A stretch of DNA of 64,000 nucleotides from Propionivibrio soli. GTDB lineage: Bacteria; Pseudomonadota; Gammaproteobacteria; Burkholderiales; Rhodocyclaceae. Each line of letters opens with the position of its first letter. Position 1 is the first letter of the stretch. The translations under genes and the position numbers were made by a program. Below the pieces are notes generated by a model. The model ran no database searches and was not told the DNA's origin. It saw only the letters and a program-made list of their open reading frames with translations. Shown here in pieces: positions 45,865 to 54,141 of the stretch. Location of the stretch: contig NZ_JANZKY010000007.1 in assembly GCF_025770765.1 (NCBI RefSeq), positions 203,375 through 267,374 on the forward strand, given 5' to 3'.

Positions 45865-46715
45865 TGGATACGCCCCGCCTGCGCAAGAATCTTCCGCTCG
45901 TAGCCCTGCTGCTGCCGGCTTTGCTGATGGTGGGGCTGCTGTTCGTCTATCCGCTGCTGTTCTCGCTCGCCTATGCCTTTCGCAACGAAGGTACGGGCGG
46001 GTGGGATCTTAGCAACTTCACCAAGGCGTTTGCTCTCTACGGCGCCGACGTATCGCTGACGATCGGCGTCACGCTGCTGTCGACGGCGCTTGTCGGCGTG
46101 CTTGCGGTGGCGGTCGCCGGCTACCTCACGCTTGGTGAGAATCCTCGTGCCGTCGCGGTGCTGCGCTGGATCTACCGCTGGCCGATGTTCATTCCGTTCG
46201 TTGTCGCCGCACAGCTCATGCGTACTTTCCTCGCCAAGAGTGGCATGCTCAATAACACCTTGATGTCGCTTGGGCTCATCGAGCCGCTCAACGCCATGAG
46301 CCTTCTCGACTGGCGCGGCGTCGTCGTCACTTTTGTCTGGAAACAGCTGCCGTTCGCTGCCTTGCTGATTGCCGGCGCCATGGCGTCGATGGATCGATCG
46401 CTGATGGAATCGGCGCGCGGGCTCGGCGCAGGGCGCTTGCGGATCCTGATTGAAATCGTCCTTCCGCAGGTGAGCGCGACGGTTTGGGTGAGCCTCATCC
46501 TGTCGTTCGTCACCATGCTTTCCGCACTGTCGGTGCCGATGATGATCATCGCCGGCACGCCGACCATGATCACCGTCGACATGGCGTGGCGGGTCAATTC
46601 GTACGGCGACTACGGCGTTGCCAACGCGCTGGGCTTTATCTCGTTTGCCTTGAGCGGCGCGGCGGCGTGGTTCTACCTGCGGCAGGGCGTACGCGAAGGA
46701 GGGAAACCGGCATGA
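45864..46715 (+). CDS. ABC transporter permease, first subunit
   Basis: A 283-residue membrane protein with six predicted helices, starting MDTPRLRKNLPLVALLLPALL. The EAA loop that contacts the ATPase is visible as MESARGLGAGRLRILIEIVLPQV. The start codon shares its A with the stop of the binding-protein gene, and its own stop overlaps the second permease by four bases (ATGA). It forms the heterodimeric channel with the next gene product. Confidence 0.92.
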   Translation: MDTPRLRKNLPLVALLLPALLMVGLLFVYPLLFSLAYAFRNEGTGGWDLSNFTKAFALYGADVSLTIGVTLLSTALVGVLAVAVAGYLTLGENPRAVAVLRWIYRWPMFIPFVVAAQLMRTFLAKSGMLNNTLMSLGLIEPLNAMSLLDWRGVVVTFVWKQLPFAALLIAGAMASMDRSLMESARGLGAGRLRILIEIVLPQVSATVWVSLILSFVTMLSALSVPMMIIAGTPTMITVDMAWRVNSYGDYGVANALGFISFALSGAAAWFYLRQGVREGGKPA

Positions 46716-47554
46716 CGCTCAGTCAATATCCTCTCCCGCGTTACCAGATACCCGGCGTCGTCGGGACATTGGTTCGCTATGCGTTGATTGGGCTTTTTGC
46801 CGCAGCCGTCTTTGGTCCGCTGCTCAACATGCTGATCTGGACCGTGGCCGAAGCCTGGTACTTCCCCGCCAAGTTGCCGTTGCGTTGGGGATTCGCGTTC
46901 TGGACGAAAGTGTTCCGGCCCGAAGCCGGTGCGATGAAAGCGCTCTACACGAGCATGGTCATCGCCTGTTTAACGGTCGCGCTCAGCCTCGTGCTCGCCA
47001 TTCCCGCCGGATACGCGCTCTCGAAGCGCAGCTTGCCGCTGCGCAGCCTGTTCCTGCTTTTCTTTCTGCTGCCGCAGGCATTCCCCACGGTCGCGGTGCA
47101 CATGAACATCGCGCGGATTTTTTATGGGTTCGGGCTGACCGGTACCATCTGGGGCGTGATGCTCGTGCACGCCATCCAGGGCCTCGTCTTCGCCGTGTGG
47201 ATCGCCTCGGCCGCCTTTGCCGCGATCGGCGAGGAGCAGGTCGAGGCCGCGCGCAATCTCGGCGCCACACCGCTGCGCGCGTTCATGACCGTTTCCCTGC
47301 CGCTTGCCGCGCCCGGCCTTATGGCCAGCGCCATCTTCGTGTTTCTGATTTCGCTCGACGAATTCTCGGGCACGTTTTTCGTCGGGGTTCCCGACATACG
47401 CACGCTACCGCTCACCATGCTCAATGCCGCGCTCGAAGGGAACTATCAGATCGCGTCGATCACGGCGTTGCTGCTGCTCGTGCCTTCGATCCTCTTCATG
47501 CTCTTCGTCGAACGCTTCTTGAAGGCCGACGTGCTGGCGAGCGTCGGGAAGTGA
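46712..47554 (+). CDS. ABC transporter permease, second subunit
   Basis: A 280-residue six-helix permease. The EAA loop reads VEAARNLGATPLRAFMTVSLPLAAPG. The ATG at 46712 overlaps the previous stop by four bases and has GGAGGG upstream. Together with genes 43539-46715 it completes an importer of the POT/Fbp/PhnSTUV class. The order ATPase-binding protein-permease-permease is unbroken. Confidence 0.92.
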   Translation: MTLSQYPLPRYQIPGVVGTLVRYALIGLFAAAVFGPLLNMLIWTVAEAWYFPAKLPLRWGFAFWTKVFRPEAGAMKALYTSMVIACLTVALSLVLAIPAGYALSKRSLPLRSLFLLFFLLPQAFPTVAVHMNIARIFYGFGLTGTIWGVMLVHAIQGLVFAVWIASAAFAAIGEEQVEAARNLGATPLRAFMTVSLPLAAPGLMASAIFVFLISLDEFSGTFFVGVPDIRTLPLTMLNAALEGNYQIASITALLLLVPSILFMLFVERFLKADVLASVGK

Positions 47555-47592
47555 AAGACGCCATCGCCGTCAAGGAACAGGAACAACACGAA

Positions 47593-48114
47593 ATGAACGC
47601 GGAATGCTCGATATGGTTGCTTCCCGAAGCGGCACAGGAAGAGGAACTGAGAAAGACGATCGCCGAACTCTCGCCATTGCTCGGCGAACCGCCCTTTGCG
47701 CCTCACGTCACGATACAGGGCGATCTGTCATGGAGTGCCGAGGACCTGGACGGGTCGCTCACTCGATTGGCGACCATGCTTCCGCTACAGCGCTGGCGGG
47801 TGAAAGACGTCGAGTGCAGTGAGCATTTTTTTCGCTGTCTCTACCTGCGTTTTGTAGACCAGCCAGCCTTCCCCACCATGCAGGAATTCGCCAAGAATCT
47901 GAGTCGGACGGTTGTCGGCCTCTCCCCATTCCCGCACCTTAGTCTGGCTTACGGGAGTGCCGACGATGAAACGCGCCGCTTGCGCGACGGCTTGGCGCGC
48001 ACGTTTGCCGGTCAGGAAATCGTCTTCGACCGGATTGCCGTCTGTCGCTCGTCGAAGGATGTCCCGATCGATAAGTGGCAGGTTCTCAGGGAGTATCGCT
48101 TTTCCGGTAAATGA
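47593..48114 (+). CDS. 2H phosphoesterase superfamily protein (cyclic phosphodiesterase-like)
   Basis: A 173-residue protein with the two diagnostic histidine motifs of the 2H superfamily: H38-V-T40 (APHVTIQGD) and H115-L-S117 (FPHLSLAYG), in a duplicated beta-sheet fold. Relatives are plant and yeast cyclic phosphodiesterases and 2'-5' RNA ligase-type enzymes, which open 2',3'- or 1'',2''-cyclic phosphates. It follows the second permease by 38 bases on the same strand and is likely cotranscribed, hinting that the importer brings in a phosphate ester or phosphonate. The frame is open leftward across the permease; the ATG at 47593 is the first that fits the domain. Confidence 0.8.
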   Translation: MNAECSIWLLPEAAQEEELRKTIAELSPLLGEPPFAPHVTIQGDLSWSAEDLDGSLTRLATMLPLQRWRVKDVECSEHFFRCLYLRFVDQPAFPTMQEFAKNLSRTVVGLSPFPHLSLAYGSADDETRRLRDGLARTFAGQEIVFDRIAVCRSSKDVPIDKWQVLREYRFSGK

Positions 48115-48173
48115 AGGCGTGGCGGGTGCGAGGCGAATGGGCAATGCCGTTTCGCCTCTATCGCTCGTCTTAC

Positions 48174-48311
48174 TCAAGTCAGATGCTGAGTTGAGTTGGC
48201 CGCTGCGATCGTGAGGGGAATCGAGACAAAGGCGTAGCTCGACACCACGAACAAAGTGCCGGCGATGACGGCAACCAATTGCTTGAAAAACACAGTTTCG
48301 CGAAGTTTCAT
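48174..48311 (-). CDS. Small single-pass membrane protein at the end of the cytochrome/rubredoxin operon
   Basis: A 45-residue peptide starting MKLRETVFFKQLVAVIAG, with a basic N-terminus, one hydrophobic helix (LVAVIAGTLFVVSSYAFVSI) and a short polar tail. A GGAGG sequence nine bases before the ATG is among the best in the region, which argues for real translation. It lies 157 bases downstream of the rubredoxin reductase gene on the same strand. No family is recognised. It might be a membrane anchor or small subunit for the redox system, but that is a guess from position only. Confidence 0.55.
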   Translation of the reverse strand: MKLRETVFFKQLVAVIAGTLFVVSSYAFVSIPLTIAAANSTQHLT

Positions 48312-48468
48312 CGGTTTGTTCCTCCAACGACGTGAATGCGTCGGTTCGTTCCCGTCGAGCGGGATCGTTTGCCGAAGCGTGATCGTATTGTGTGGAACAG
48401 CCGCTGAACGAATCATGAACCGCGCGTTGTGGTGGCATTCAGCTTCGGCAGACGGGCCGCGAGCGAGA

Positions 48469-49647
48469 TCAGGCCAGTGTTGGAGGGAGGGCATTCAAGA
48501 ATGCCGTTTTTTGCGCTATAGCTTTTCCGGTGAGGGCGAAGCCGAGCAGGTTGTCGTGCTCGTCAGCGAAGCGAGCGACGATCCCTTCGGCATCGGAGTC
48601 GACGGTCCACGTACCCGCGGCGCCGGTGGCCGGAGGCGAAGCTACCACAGGGATGGCCGGTGTTTTGACCACGATCGGCATGGCGGGATAACGCAGCGTC
48701 GCCTCCTGGCCGGCGAGGTGCGCGGCCAATGTTCGGGCGGACTGAAGAAGCGGCATGACGAAGGGCAGCAGTTGTCCTTCAACCTCTGCGACATCGCCCA
48801 GGGCATAAATGTCCGGCTCACTGGATTGCAGTTGGCGGTTGACGACGATGCCGCGGTTCGTCTGCAAGCCTGCTGTCCTGGCCAGATCCGTGCGCGGTCG
48901 CAGACCCACAGCCGATAGCACGACCTGGGTGGTTAACCGCTCACCGTCGCCGAGTTCCAGCTGCACGCCCTGGCCGCTCTCGTAGACGGCGTTTACCGAT
49001 ACGCCTAGACGAAAGCGTACGCCCTCGCATGACAACGCATCACGTACCCGTGCCCCCACTTCCGGGGGAATCAGGCGGCTAAGCGGTTGCGCATCGGGAG
49101 CCACGACGTCAACGAGATATCCCGCGCGAGCCAGATCATTGGCGAATTCACAGCCGATCAGGCCAGCCCCGATGATTGTCACGCGTTCGGCGTTCGCGAG
49201 CGTCTCCCGAAAACGGGCATAGTCCGCCAGGTCGTTGACCGACAGCACTTGATCGACCGCGTCGCCCTGTAGTGATAGACGCAGCGGATCGCTCCCGGTC
49301 GCCAGCACGAGTCGTCGATAAGCCACAGTGCCGCCCGTCGTGGACACGGTGTGGGCTATGGGGTCGATCGCTGTCACCTGGGTAAATGCCATGACGTTTA
49401 CATCAAGCTGCTCGGCCATGGCCGAGCGTGTAGCCGAAATGAGCTGAGCCGCCGTCTTGCCGTTGCTCAGCGCATTCGACAGCATCGGCTTGCTGTAATA
49501 GTCGCCGCTGTCGCGAGTAATGAGCGTGACAGGCATTCGAGCGTCGAGCTTGCGGAACTCGCGAGCCAGCGACCAGGCGGCCAAGCCCGATCCGATGATC
49601 ACCAGGGCGGAAGCTCCGCGAGTTGCGCGTTGGTGCGGATCGCTCAT
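48469..49647 (-). CDS. NAD(P)/FAD-dependent oxidoreductase, rubredoxin reductase-like
   Basis: A 392-residue flavoprotein of the pyridine-nucleotide disulfide oxidoreductase family without redox cysteines. The FAD-binding [12 protein letters not shown] (about 19-30), a second nucleotide-binding motif [17 protein letters not shown] and the C-terminal FAD motif [11 protein letters not shown] are clear. Length and the [12 protein letters not shown] segment match NADH:rubredoxin reductases. Its ATG overlaps the stop of the rubredoxin gene by three bases, making the pairing almost certain. It should pass electrons from NADH to rubredoxin in the cytosol. Confidence 0.9.
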   Translation of the reverse strand: MSDPHQRATRGASALVIIGSGLAAWSLAREFRKLDARMPVTLITRDSGDYYSKPMLSNALSNGKTAAQLISATRSAMAEQLDVNVMAFTQVTAIDPIAHTVSTTGGTVAYRRLVLATGSDPLRLSLQGDAVDQVLSVNDLADYARFRETLANAERVTIIGAGLIGCEFANDLARAGYLVDVVAPDAQPLSRLIPPEVGARVRDALSCEGVRFRLGVSVNAVYESGQGVQLELGDGERLTTQVVLSAVGLRPRTDLARTAGLQTNRGIVVNRQLQSSEPDIYALGDVAEVEGQLLPFVMPLLQSARTLAAHLAGQEATLRYPAMPIVVKTPAIPVVASPPATGAAGTWTVDSDAEGIVARFADEHDNLLGFALTGKAIAQKTAFLNALPPTLA

Positions 49648-49811
49648 CCGACCTCAACCATCGTGAAATCGGCTTTGCCCACGCCACACTCCGGGCAATG
49701 CCAGTTGTCCGGTACATCGGCCCAGCGTGTGCCGGGCGCGAGGCCGTCTTCGGGCCGGCCGGCCGTCTCGTCGTAGATGAATCCGCAAGCCACGCATAGC
49801 CAAGTTTTCAT
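49644..49811 (-). CDS. Rubredoxin
   Basis: A 55-residue protein translated by hand from the minus strand. Its four iron-ligand cysteines are C6 and C9 ([12 protein letters not shown]) and C39 and C42 ([13 protein letters not shown]), with the usual aromatic residues Trp4, Tyr13, Trp30 and Trp37. It is the single-domain type with one FeS4 site. GGAG lies eight bases before the ATG, and the TGA stop overlaps the rubredoxin reductase start. It lies 48 bases downstream of the cytochrome b gene on the same strand, so it is probably cotranscribed with the SHP operon. Confidence 0.95.
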   Translation of the reverse strand: MKTWLCVACGFIYDETAGRPEDGLAPGTRWADVPDNWHCPECGVGKADFTMVEVG

Positions 49812-49859
49812 GAAAAGGCTCCAGTAACGTGTTCGGTGAAGGGGGGCGGAGATCGACGG

Positions 49860-50630
49860 TCAGTCATCATCGTCGTGTCCGCGGTGATGCGTAGCGCCGG
49901 CCCCGGGAGTATTGAGCACCGAGCCGCGGTCCATCCCCGGAATCAGTCCGCGCGGTGAGCTCTGCCACTGCCCGGCACCGAAAGCGAGCGCGGCAAACAG
50001 GAGCACAACGGCGAGCCAGAGCCGGTTGTGCTGTACCGGGCTAGGGCCTGCGCCGGGCAGACGCCCGGTAAGCATGGGCAAGGCCTGGTTCTGGCGTCGC
50101 AGCAGGCTCAGCAGCGCGATGAAGCCGAGGTGTGCCGCCACGGCGATCAGGAAGGTGTTGGCGAAGAACTCATGAGTTTCTTCGAGCCAGTCGCCGCCCC
50201 ACTCGTTGTAGGTGGCGTATCCGCTGAGCGTGAGCGGGATGACGAGCGCCAGCATGAGAACGATGAAAAACGTCATGACGAAGTTCTGGCCCTGCCGCCA
50301 ATTGACGTTACCGAACGGCCCGGTGGCTCGCAACGAACGCAGCCAAGACGGGCCGGCCCCGAGTTTGCGCCACAGCAGACCCAGGCCTGACTGACGCGGT
50401 CCAAACAAACCGTAGAGCAGGCGAAAGCCGAACAGGCCGGCGAACGTGTATCCCAGCGTCACGTGCAGCAGGCGCCAGTGTTCGCTCTCGGCTGTCAGAT
50501 ACGCTCCCATGAAACTCAATGCGAACAGCCAATGAAACATGCGCGTCGGCGCATCGGTAACCAACCGGCGGGGAACCGATGCCGTGGCGTTGCCGTTGGC
50601 GGGAAGCTCGATGGAGTGTGAAGTGTTCAT
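49860..50630 (-). CDS. Cytochrome b561-type membrane cytochrome
   Basis: A 256-residue membrane protein with four or five helices. Heme-ligand histidines of the Ni,Fe-hydrogenase/cytochrome b561 family are plausible in TRMFHWLFALSF, RLLHVTLGYTFAG, LEETHEFFANTFL and VAAHLGFIALL. The tail has a His/Asp-rich end (THHRGHDDDD) that could bind metal. In known SHP operons a cytochrome b of this kind passes electrons across the membrane to the periplasmic diheme cytochrome and SHP. Located 21 bases after the diheme cytochrome gene. Confidence 0.88.
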   Translation of the reverse strand: MNTSHSIELPANGNATASVPRRLVTDAPTRMFHWLFALSFMGAYLTAESEHWRLLHVTLGYTFAGLFGFRLLYGLFGPRQSGLGLLWRKLGAGPSWLRSLRATGPFGNVNWRQGQNFVMTFFIVLMLALVIPLTLSGYATYNEWGGDWLEETHEFFANTFLIAVAAHLGFIALLSLLRRQNQALPMLTGRLPGAGPSPVQHNRLWLAVVLLFAALAFGAGQWQSSPRGLIPGMDRGSVLNTPGAGATHHRGHDDDD

Positions 50631-50651
50631 GATGAAGGGGCCTCGCTTGTA

Positions 50652-51200
50652 TCAGTCCTGCCAGGTTTGGCGCTGCGGCGGCGTCAAACCGGCGGGCAGG
50701 CGCAAGTTGTCGTCGTCGAAACGGCCCTGATCCGCGCCCGCATGGCAGGCCGCGCAATTGGCCGCGCTCTTGACGCTCGGCAGGGCCCACACGGCGGATT
50801 CGATCTTGCGGTGCTTGCGCTCGAACCAGGCCAAGCGCGTGATGCGATCATCCGGCGGTTCGCTGGTCACGCGTTTATAAGTCCCGGCGTGCGCTTGCAG
50901 CCAGGCGTCGAGTTGCTGCGTCGTGGCGGCGTCCAGCGAGGCGTCTGTGCCGTAGTGCCGATCCAGGCCGGCCATGATGCGTTGCCAGGAGCGCGCTGGC
51001 AGTAGTCCGGGTGGATAGGCCGTGTGGCAGGACGCGCACTCCTGAATGTAGGGTGGCGGCACCGGCTGTGGCATCGCGCGGCCTCCGTCGGCCAATGCGA
51101 CTCCGACAGATAACAGGCCGATCGCCGAGGCTAGCGTCAGCGAGGAGAAGCGCGAGGTACGGCTCATATCGGGCATCCGTCCATTCAAGAATCGGTTCAT
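50652..51200 (-). CDS. Diheme cytochrome c (DHC-like), periplasmic
   Basis: About 182 residues with two CXXCH heme sites, CASCH (about residue 55) and CAACH (about 150), after a signal peptide (SSLTLASAIGLLSVGVALA). The region SWQRIMAGLDRHYG is typical of the DHC family. The ATG at 51200 overlaps the SHP gene stop by four bases (ATGA), so it is translationally coupled; internal ATGs at 51176 and 51167 would also leave a signal peptide. In purple bacteria DHC is the electron donor to SHP. Confidence 0.88.
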   Translation of the reverse strand: MNRFLNGRMPDMSRTSRFSSLTLASAIGLLSVGVALADGGRAMPQPVPPPYIQECASCHTAYPPGLLPARSWQRIMAGLDRHYGTDASLDAATTQQLDAWLQAHAGTYKRVTSEPPDDRITRLAWFERKHRKIESAVWALPSVKSAANCAACHAGADQGRFDDDNLRLPAGLTPPQRQTWQD

Positions 51201-51604
51201 TTGAGGCTGTTGAGATAAGCCAGCACATCCGCTTTTTCGGAAGCGCTGCATTCACGCGCGAGGACGTCCTTGCAGTTGCGACGGAACCATTTGTCGATCT
51301 TCGCGGTGTCCGTAAACGCTTTGGGATTGAAAGCCGGCGCCAGCGGGGCGATCGCTTTTCCGGTCGTGGCATGCTTACCCTCGTTTACAGGGGGCATGCC
51401 GTGGCAGGAGGAACAGGACCATTCGCCTCCGTGCGGTGTCCCGAAGAAGCTTTGCCCCCGTGCGGCGTTGCCTGGTGCACCAGCCTCTTTGGTCCAGTAC
51501 GCCAGTTGCTGCGCTGGCGTGGTATCGCCCGCCATGACGGGAGCAGCGAAGCTCGTGAACAGCGCGGCGGCTAGAAGCGCGAAGGTCAGCGGACGGGTTT
51601 TCAC
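51197..51604 (-). CDS. SHP-like (sphaeroides heme protein) monoheme cytochrome c, DUF1924
   Basis: About 135 residues. A signal peptide (TFALLAAALFTSFAAPVMA) is followed by one heme site, CSSCH, in GEWSCSSCHGMPP, and a C-terminal helix with the disulfide-type cysteines NCKDVLARECS. This matches SHP, a high-spin cytochrome c that can bind oxygen or NO through loss of an asparagine ligand. The GTG at 51604 has GGAG eight bases upstream and starts the signal peptide; the ATG at 51685 would add a non-signal extension. First gene of the minus-strand redox operon, divergent from the regulatory genes. Confidence 0.87.
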   Translation of the reverse strand: MKTRPLTFALLAAALFTSFAAPVMAGDTTPAQQLAYWTKEAGAPGNAARGQSFFGTPHGGEWSCSSCHGMPPVNEGKHATTGKAIAPLAPAFNPKAFTDTAKIDKWFRRNCKDVLARECSASEKADVLAYLNSLK

Positions 51605-51673
51605 GATGGAGCTCCGTTGAATGCAGTGTGCGCAGCATGGGCTCCCGTGCTTGAATGGAATCTGAATCACCCG

Positions 51674-51690
51674 TTCATCTGCCATTCATC
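51674..51690. promoter_or_regulatory. Direct repeat TTCATC-N5-TTCATC, candidate response-regulator site
   Basis: Two copies of TTCATC (51674-51679 and 51685-51690) are spaced 11 bases start to start, one helical turn, in the 100-base gap between the divergent SHP and PepSY genes. OmpR/PhoB-type regulators, such as the one encoded at 52064, bind such tandem half-sites. Binding is inferred. Confidence 0.45.
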
Positions 51691-51704
51691 CGGCCGGTAG
51701 GACA

Positions 51705-52049
51705 ATGATCGCTATGAAACGCGCGCTTTCAACCATTGTGCTTTTGCTGGCCGCGGCCCTTGCGGTGTTGTTGGCTGCCGCGCCGACTTATGCCGACAGC
51801 GACCAGGACCGCGCGCGCGCCGCCGTGCAGTCCGGGCAAGTGCTGCCCTTGAAAACCGTGCTGGAGCGGCTGGAGCGGGAGCAGCCTGGGCAGATGCTGG
51901 AGGTCGAACTGGAACGCGACGAGCACGATGGCGGGTGCTGGCTTTACGAAGTCAAGCTGCTGCAAGCGGGTGGCCGGCTGCTCAAGCTCGAAGTGGACGC
52001 CAGTACCGGTGAAATACTCAAGCGTCGTGTGCGCGAACGTCGTCCCTGA
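51705..52049 (+). CDS. PepSY domain protein, exported
   Basis: A 114-residue protein with a signal peptide (TIVLLLAAALAVLLAAAPTYA) and one PepSY domain (LPLKTVLERLEREQPGQMLEVELERD... ending LEVDASTGEILKR). PepSY proteins are thought to modulate periplasmic partners, and often precede QseBC/PhoPQ-like two-component genes, as here (14 bases to the response regulator). A start at the second ATG (51714) would be equally good; the Shine-Dalgarno spacing is imperfect for both. It may feed back on the sensor kinase. Confidence 0.82.
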   Translation: MIAMKRALSTIVLLLAAALAVLLAAAPTYADSDQDRARAAVQSGQVLPLKTVLERLEREQPGQMLEVELERDEHDGGCWLYEVKLLQAGGRLLKLEVDASTGEILKRRVRERRP

Positions 52050-52063
52050 TACGCTTTTGAATC

Positions 52064-52723
52064 ATGCGAATCCTGCTAGTCGAAGATGAGCCGATCTTGC
52101 GCGCCCAATTGCGTGCTGCCCTGGTCGAAGCCGGCTATGCGGTCGACGAGGCCGACAATGGGCGCGATGCTCATTTTCTTGGCGAGACGGAGACTTTCGA
52201 TGCAGTGGTACTCGATCTGGGCCTACCGTTGCTCGACGGGCTGTCGGTGCTCAAGCGCTGGCGCGACGCCTCGCTTGCCATGCCCGTGCTCATCCTGACG
52301 GCGCGTGACAACTGGAGCGAAAAGGTGGCGGGTATCGACGCTGGCGCCGACGACTATGTGACCAAGCCGTTCCATATGGAAGAACTGCTGGCCCGGCTGC
52401 GCGGGCTGATTCGGCGTGCGGCGGGCCAGGCCTCGCCGGTGTTGCGGTGCGGCGAATTGACTCTCGACACACGCAGCGGCCGCGTCACCCTGGCCGGACA
52501 GCCTGTGACGCTCACCAGTCACGAATACAAAGTGCTCGACTACCTCATGCATCGGCCGGGCGCCGTCGTGTCGCGTGCCGAGTTGACCGAACACATCTAC
52601 GCACAGGATTTCGATCGCGACTCCAATACCATCGAGGTCTTCGTCGGACGCCTGCGCAAGAAGCTGCCTTCGGGGCTGATCGAAACCGTGCGCGGCCTGG
52701 GTTACCGAATCGCCGCGTCATGA
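52064..52723 (+). CDS. OmpR-family response regulator (QseB/PmrA-like)
   Basis: A 219-residue two-domain regulator. The receiver domain has the acidic pocket (VEDE), the phosphorylated aspartate D51 (VVLDLGLPLLDG) and the conserved lysine in YVTKPF. The C-terminal winged helix includes LTSHEYKVLDYLMHRPGAVVSRAEL and the recognition region SNTIEVFVGRLRKKL. Its stop overlaps the kinase start (ATGA). Divergent position beside SHP suggests it controls the cytochrome operon, as reported for two-component genes linked to SHP in other bacteria. Confidence 0.93.
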   Translation: MRILLVEDEPILRAQLRAALVEAGYAVDEADNGRDAHFLGETETFDAVVLDLGLPLLDGLSVLKRWRDASLAMPVLILTARDNWSEKVAGIDAGADDYVTKPFHMEELLARLRGLIRRAAGQASPVLRCGELTLDTRSGRVTLAGQPVTLTSHEYKVLDYLMHRPGAVVSRAELTEHIYAQDFDRDSNTIEVFVGRLRKKLPSGLIETVRGLGYRIAAS

Positions 52724-54102
52724 AGAACTGGCGATGGTCGGGCTCGTTGCGCCTGCGTCTGCTGGCGGCAACGCTGGTGACACTGATGCTGGCGCTCGTT
52801 GGCGCCTATTGGTGGCTCGGCGGATTGTTCCGTGACCACGTACTACAGCAGTTCGACACGGCGCTGATTCGGCAACTCGACCAACTTACCGCGCGATTGG
52901 AATTCGACGCGCAAGGCCAGCCGCAGATCGACCCGCGCCGGCTCTCCGACCCGCGCTGGGATAAACCGTATTCCGGTCTTTACTGGCAAGTCGATCGCCT
53001 GAGTCCGGATGGTCAGGTGCGCAGCGGCGTGCTGCGTTCGCGTTCGCTCTGGGATACCCAACTTACCCTGCATGCCGATACGTTGGCGGATGGCGAACTT
53101 CACACCCACCGGGGCAACGGTCCTCAAGGTGAGGCGTTGCGCGTGGTCGAGCGTGCGCTACGCGTTGCCGATCAGCCGGAGGTGCGTTGGCGCCTCGTCG
53201 TGGCCGCCGGAACGCGCGAAGTATCGGATGCCGTCGAGCGCTTCAACGGCGTACTGGCCGCCTCGCTCGCTGGGCTGGGCCTGCTGCTGGCACTCGCCGC
53301 GCTGGCCCAAGTAGCGGTGGGGTTGGCCCCGCTCAAGGCGATGCAGCGTGCCCTGCAACGTGTGCATGAGAACCGCGTGCAACGGCTGGAAGGTCGTTTC
53401 CCGGTCGAGGTGCAGCCGCTTATCGACGATTTCAATAGCGTACTCGACCGCAATGCCGAAGTCGTCGCCCGCACACGGACACAGGCGGGCAACTTGGCCC
53501 ATGCGCTGAAGACACCGCTGGCGATGTTGAGCAGCGCGGCGCAGCAGTCCAACGGTACTGATTTCTGCGCGCTGGTGGCCGAGCAGGTCGAGGTGGCGCA
53601 ACGCCATATCCAGTGGCATTTGGCGCGCGCACGCGCCGCGGGAACACAACACCTGCCGGGGCAACGCACTCCATTGCAGCCGCTGCTGGCCGGCCTTCTG
53701 CGTGTGATGGCGGCAGTGCATGCCGATCGGGTATTGAACCTGGGCACCGGCGAGCTGTCCACGAACCTCGCTTTTGCGGGTGAGGCGCAGGACCTTCAGG
53801 AAATGCTGGGCAACCTGCTGGACAACGCCTGTCGGAGCGCACGTTCGGAAATACGGGTAGCGGCCCGGCGCGATGGGAGCTGGTTGCGTATCACGGTAGA
53901 CGACGATGGTCCCGGCATTGCACCCGAGCAACGGGAGGCGGTGCTGCAGCGCGGCGTGCGTCTCGACGAGTCCCGCCCAGGTAGTGGCCTTGGCTTGGCG
54001 ATCGTGGTGGAACTGGCACAGCTTTACGGCGGTGGGCTTACCTTGGAGGCGAGCGACGCCGGTGGTTTGAGAGCCTGTCTGTCGCTTCCTGCGGCGGCTT
54101 GA
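52720..54102 (+). CDS. Sensor histidine kinase (QseC/PhoQ-like)
   Basis: A 460-residue membrane kinase: first helix at about 13-33, a periplasmic sensor of roughly 140 residues rich in charged residues, second helix at about 180-205, then a linker, the H-box with His261 (NLAHALKTPL), the N-box (GNLLDNACRSA) and G-boxes (DDDGPGIAP, GSGLGLAIV). The start ATG overlaps the response regulator stop by four bases. The signal is unknown; location suggests a redox, heme-ligand or metal signal relevant to the SHP operon. Confidence 0.93.
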   Translation: MKNWRWSGSLRLRLLAATLVTLMLALVGAYWWLGGLFRDHVLQQFDTALIRQLDQLTARLEFDAQGQPQIDPRRLSDPRWDKPYSGLYWQVDRLSPDGQVRSGVLRSRSLWDTQLTLHADTLADGELHTHRGNGPQGEALRVVERALRVADQPEVRWRLVVAAGTREVSDAVERFNGVLAASLAGLGLLLALAALAQVAVGLAPLKAMQRALQRVHENRVQRLEGRFPVEVQPLIDDFNSVLDRNAEVVARTRTQAGNLAHALKTPLAMLSSAAQQSNGTDFCALVAEQVEVAQRHIQWHLARARAAGTQHLPGQRTPLQPLLAGLLRVMAAVHADRVLNLGTGELSTNLAFAGEAQDLQEMLGNLLDNACRSARSEIRVAARRDGSWLRITVDDDGPGIAPEQREAVLQRGVRLDESRPGSGLGLAIVVELAQLYGGGLTLEASDAGGLRACLSLPAAA

Positions 54103-54141
54103 TGTTTCAAAGCCATATCGACACTAAGAGGAGTGCGCTTG

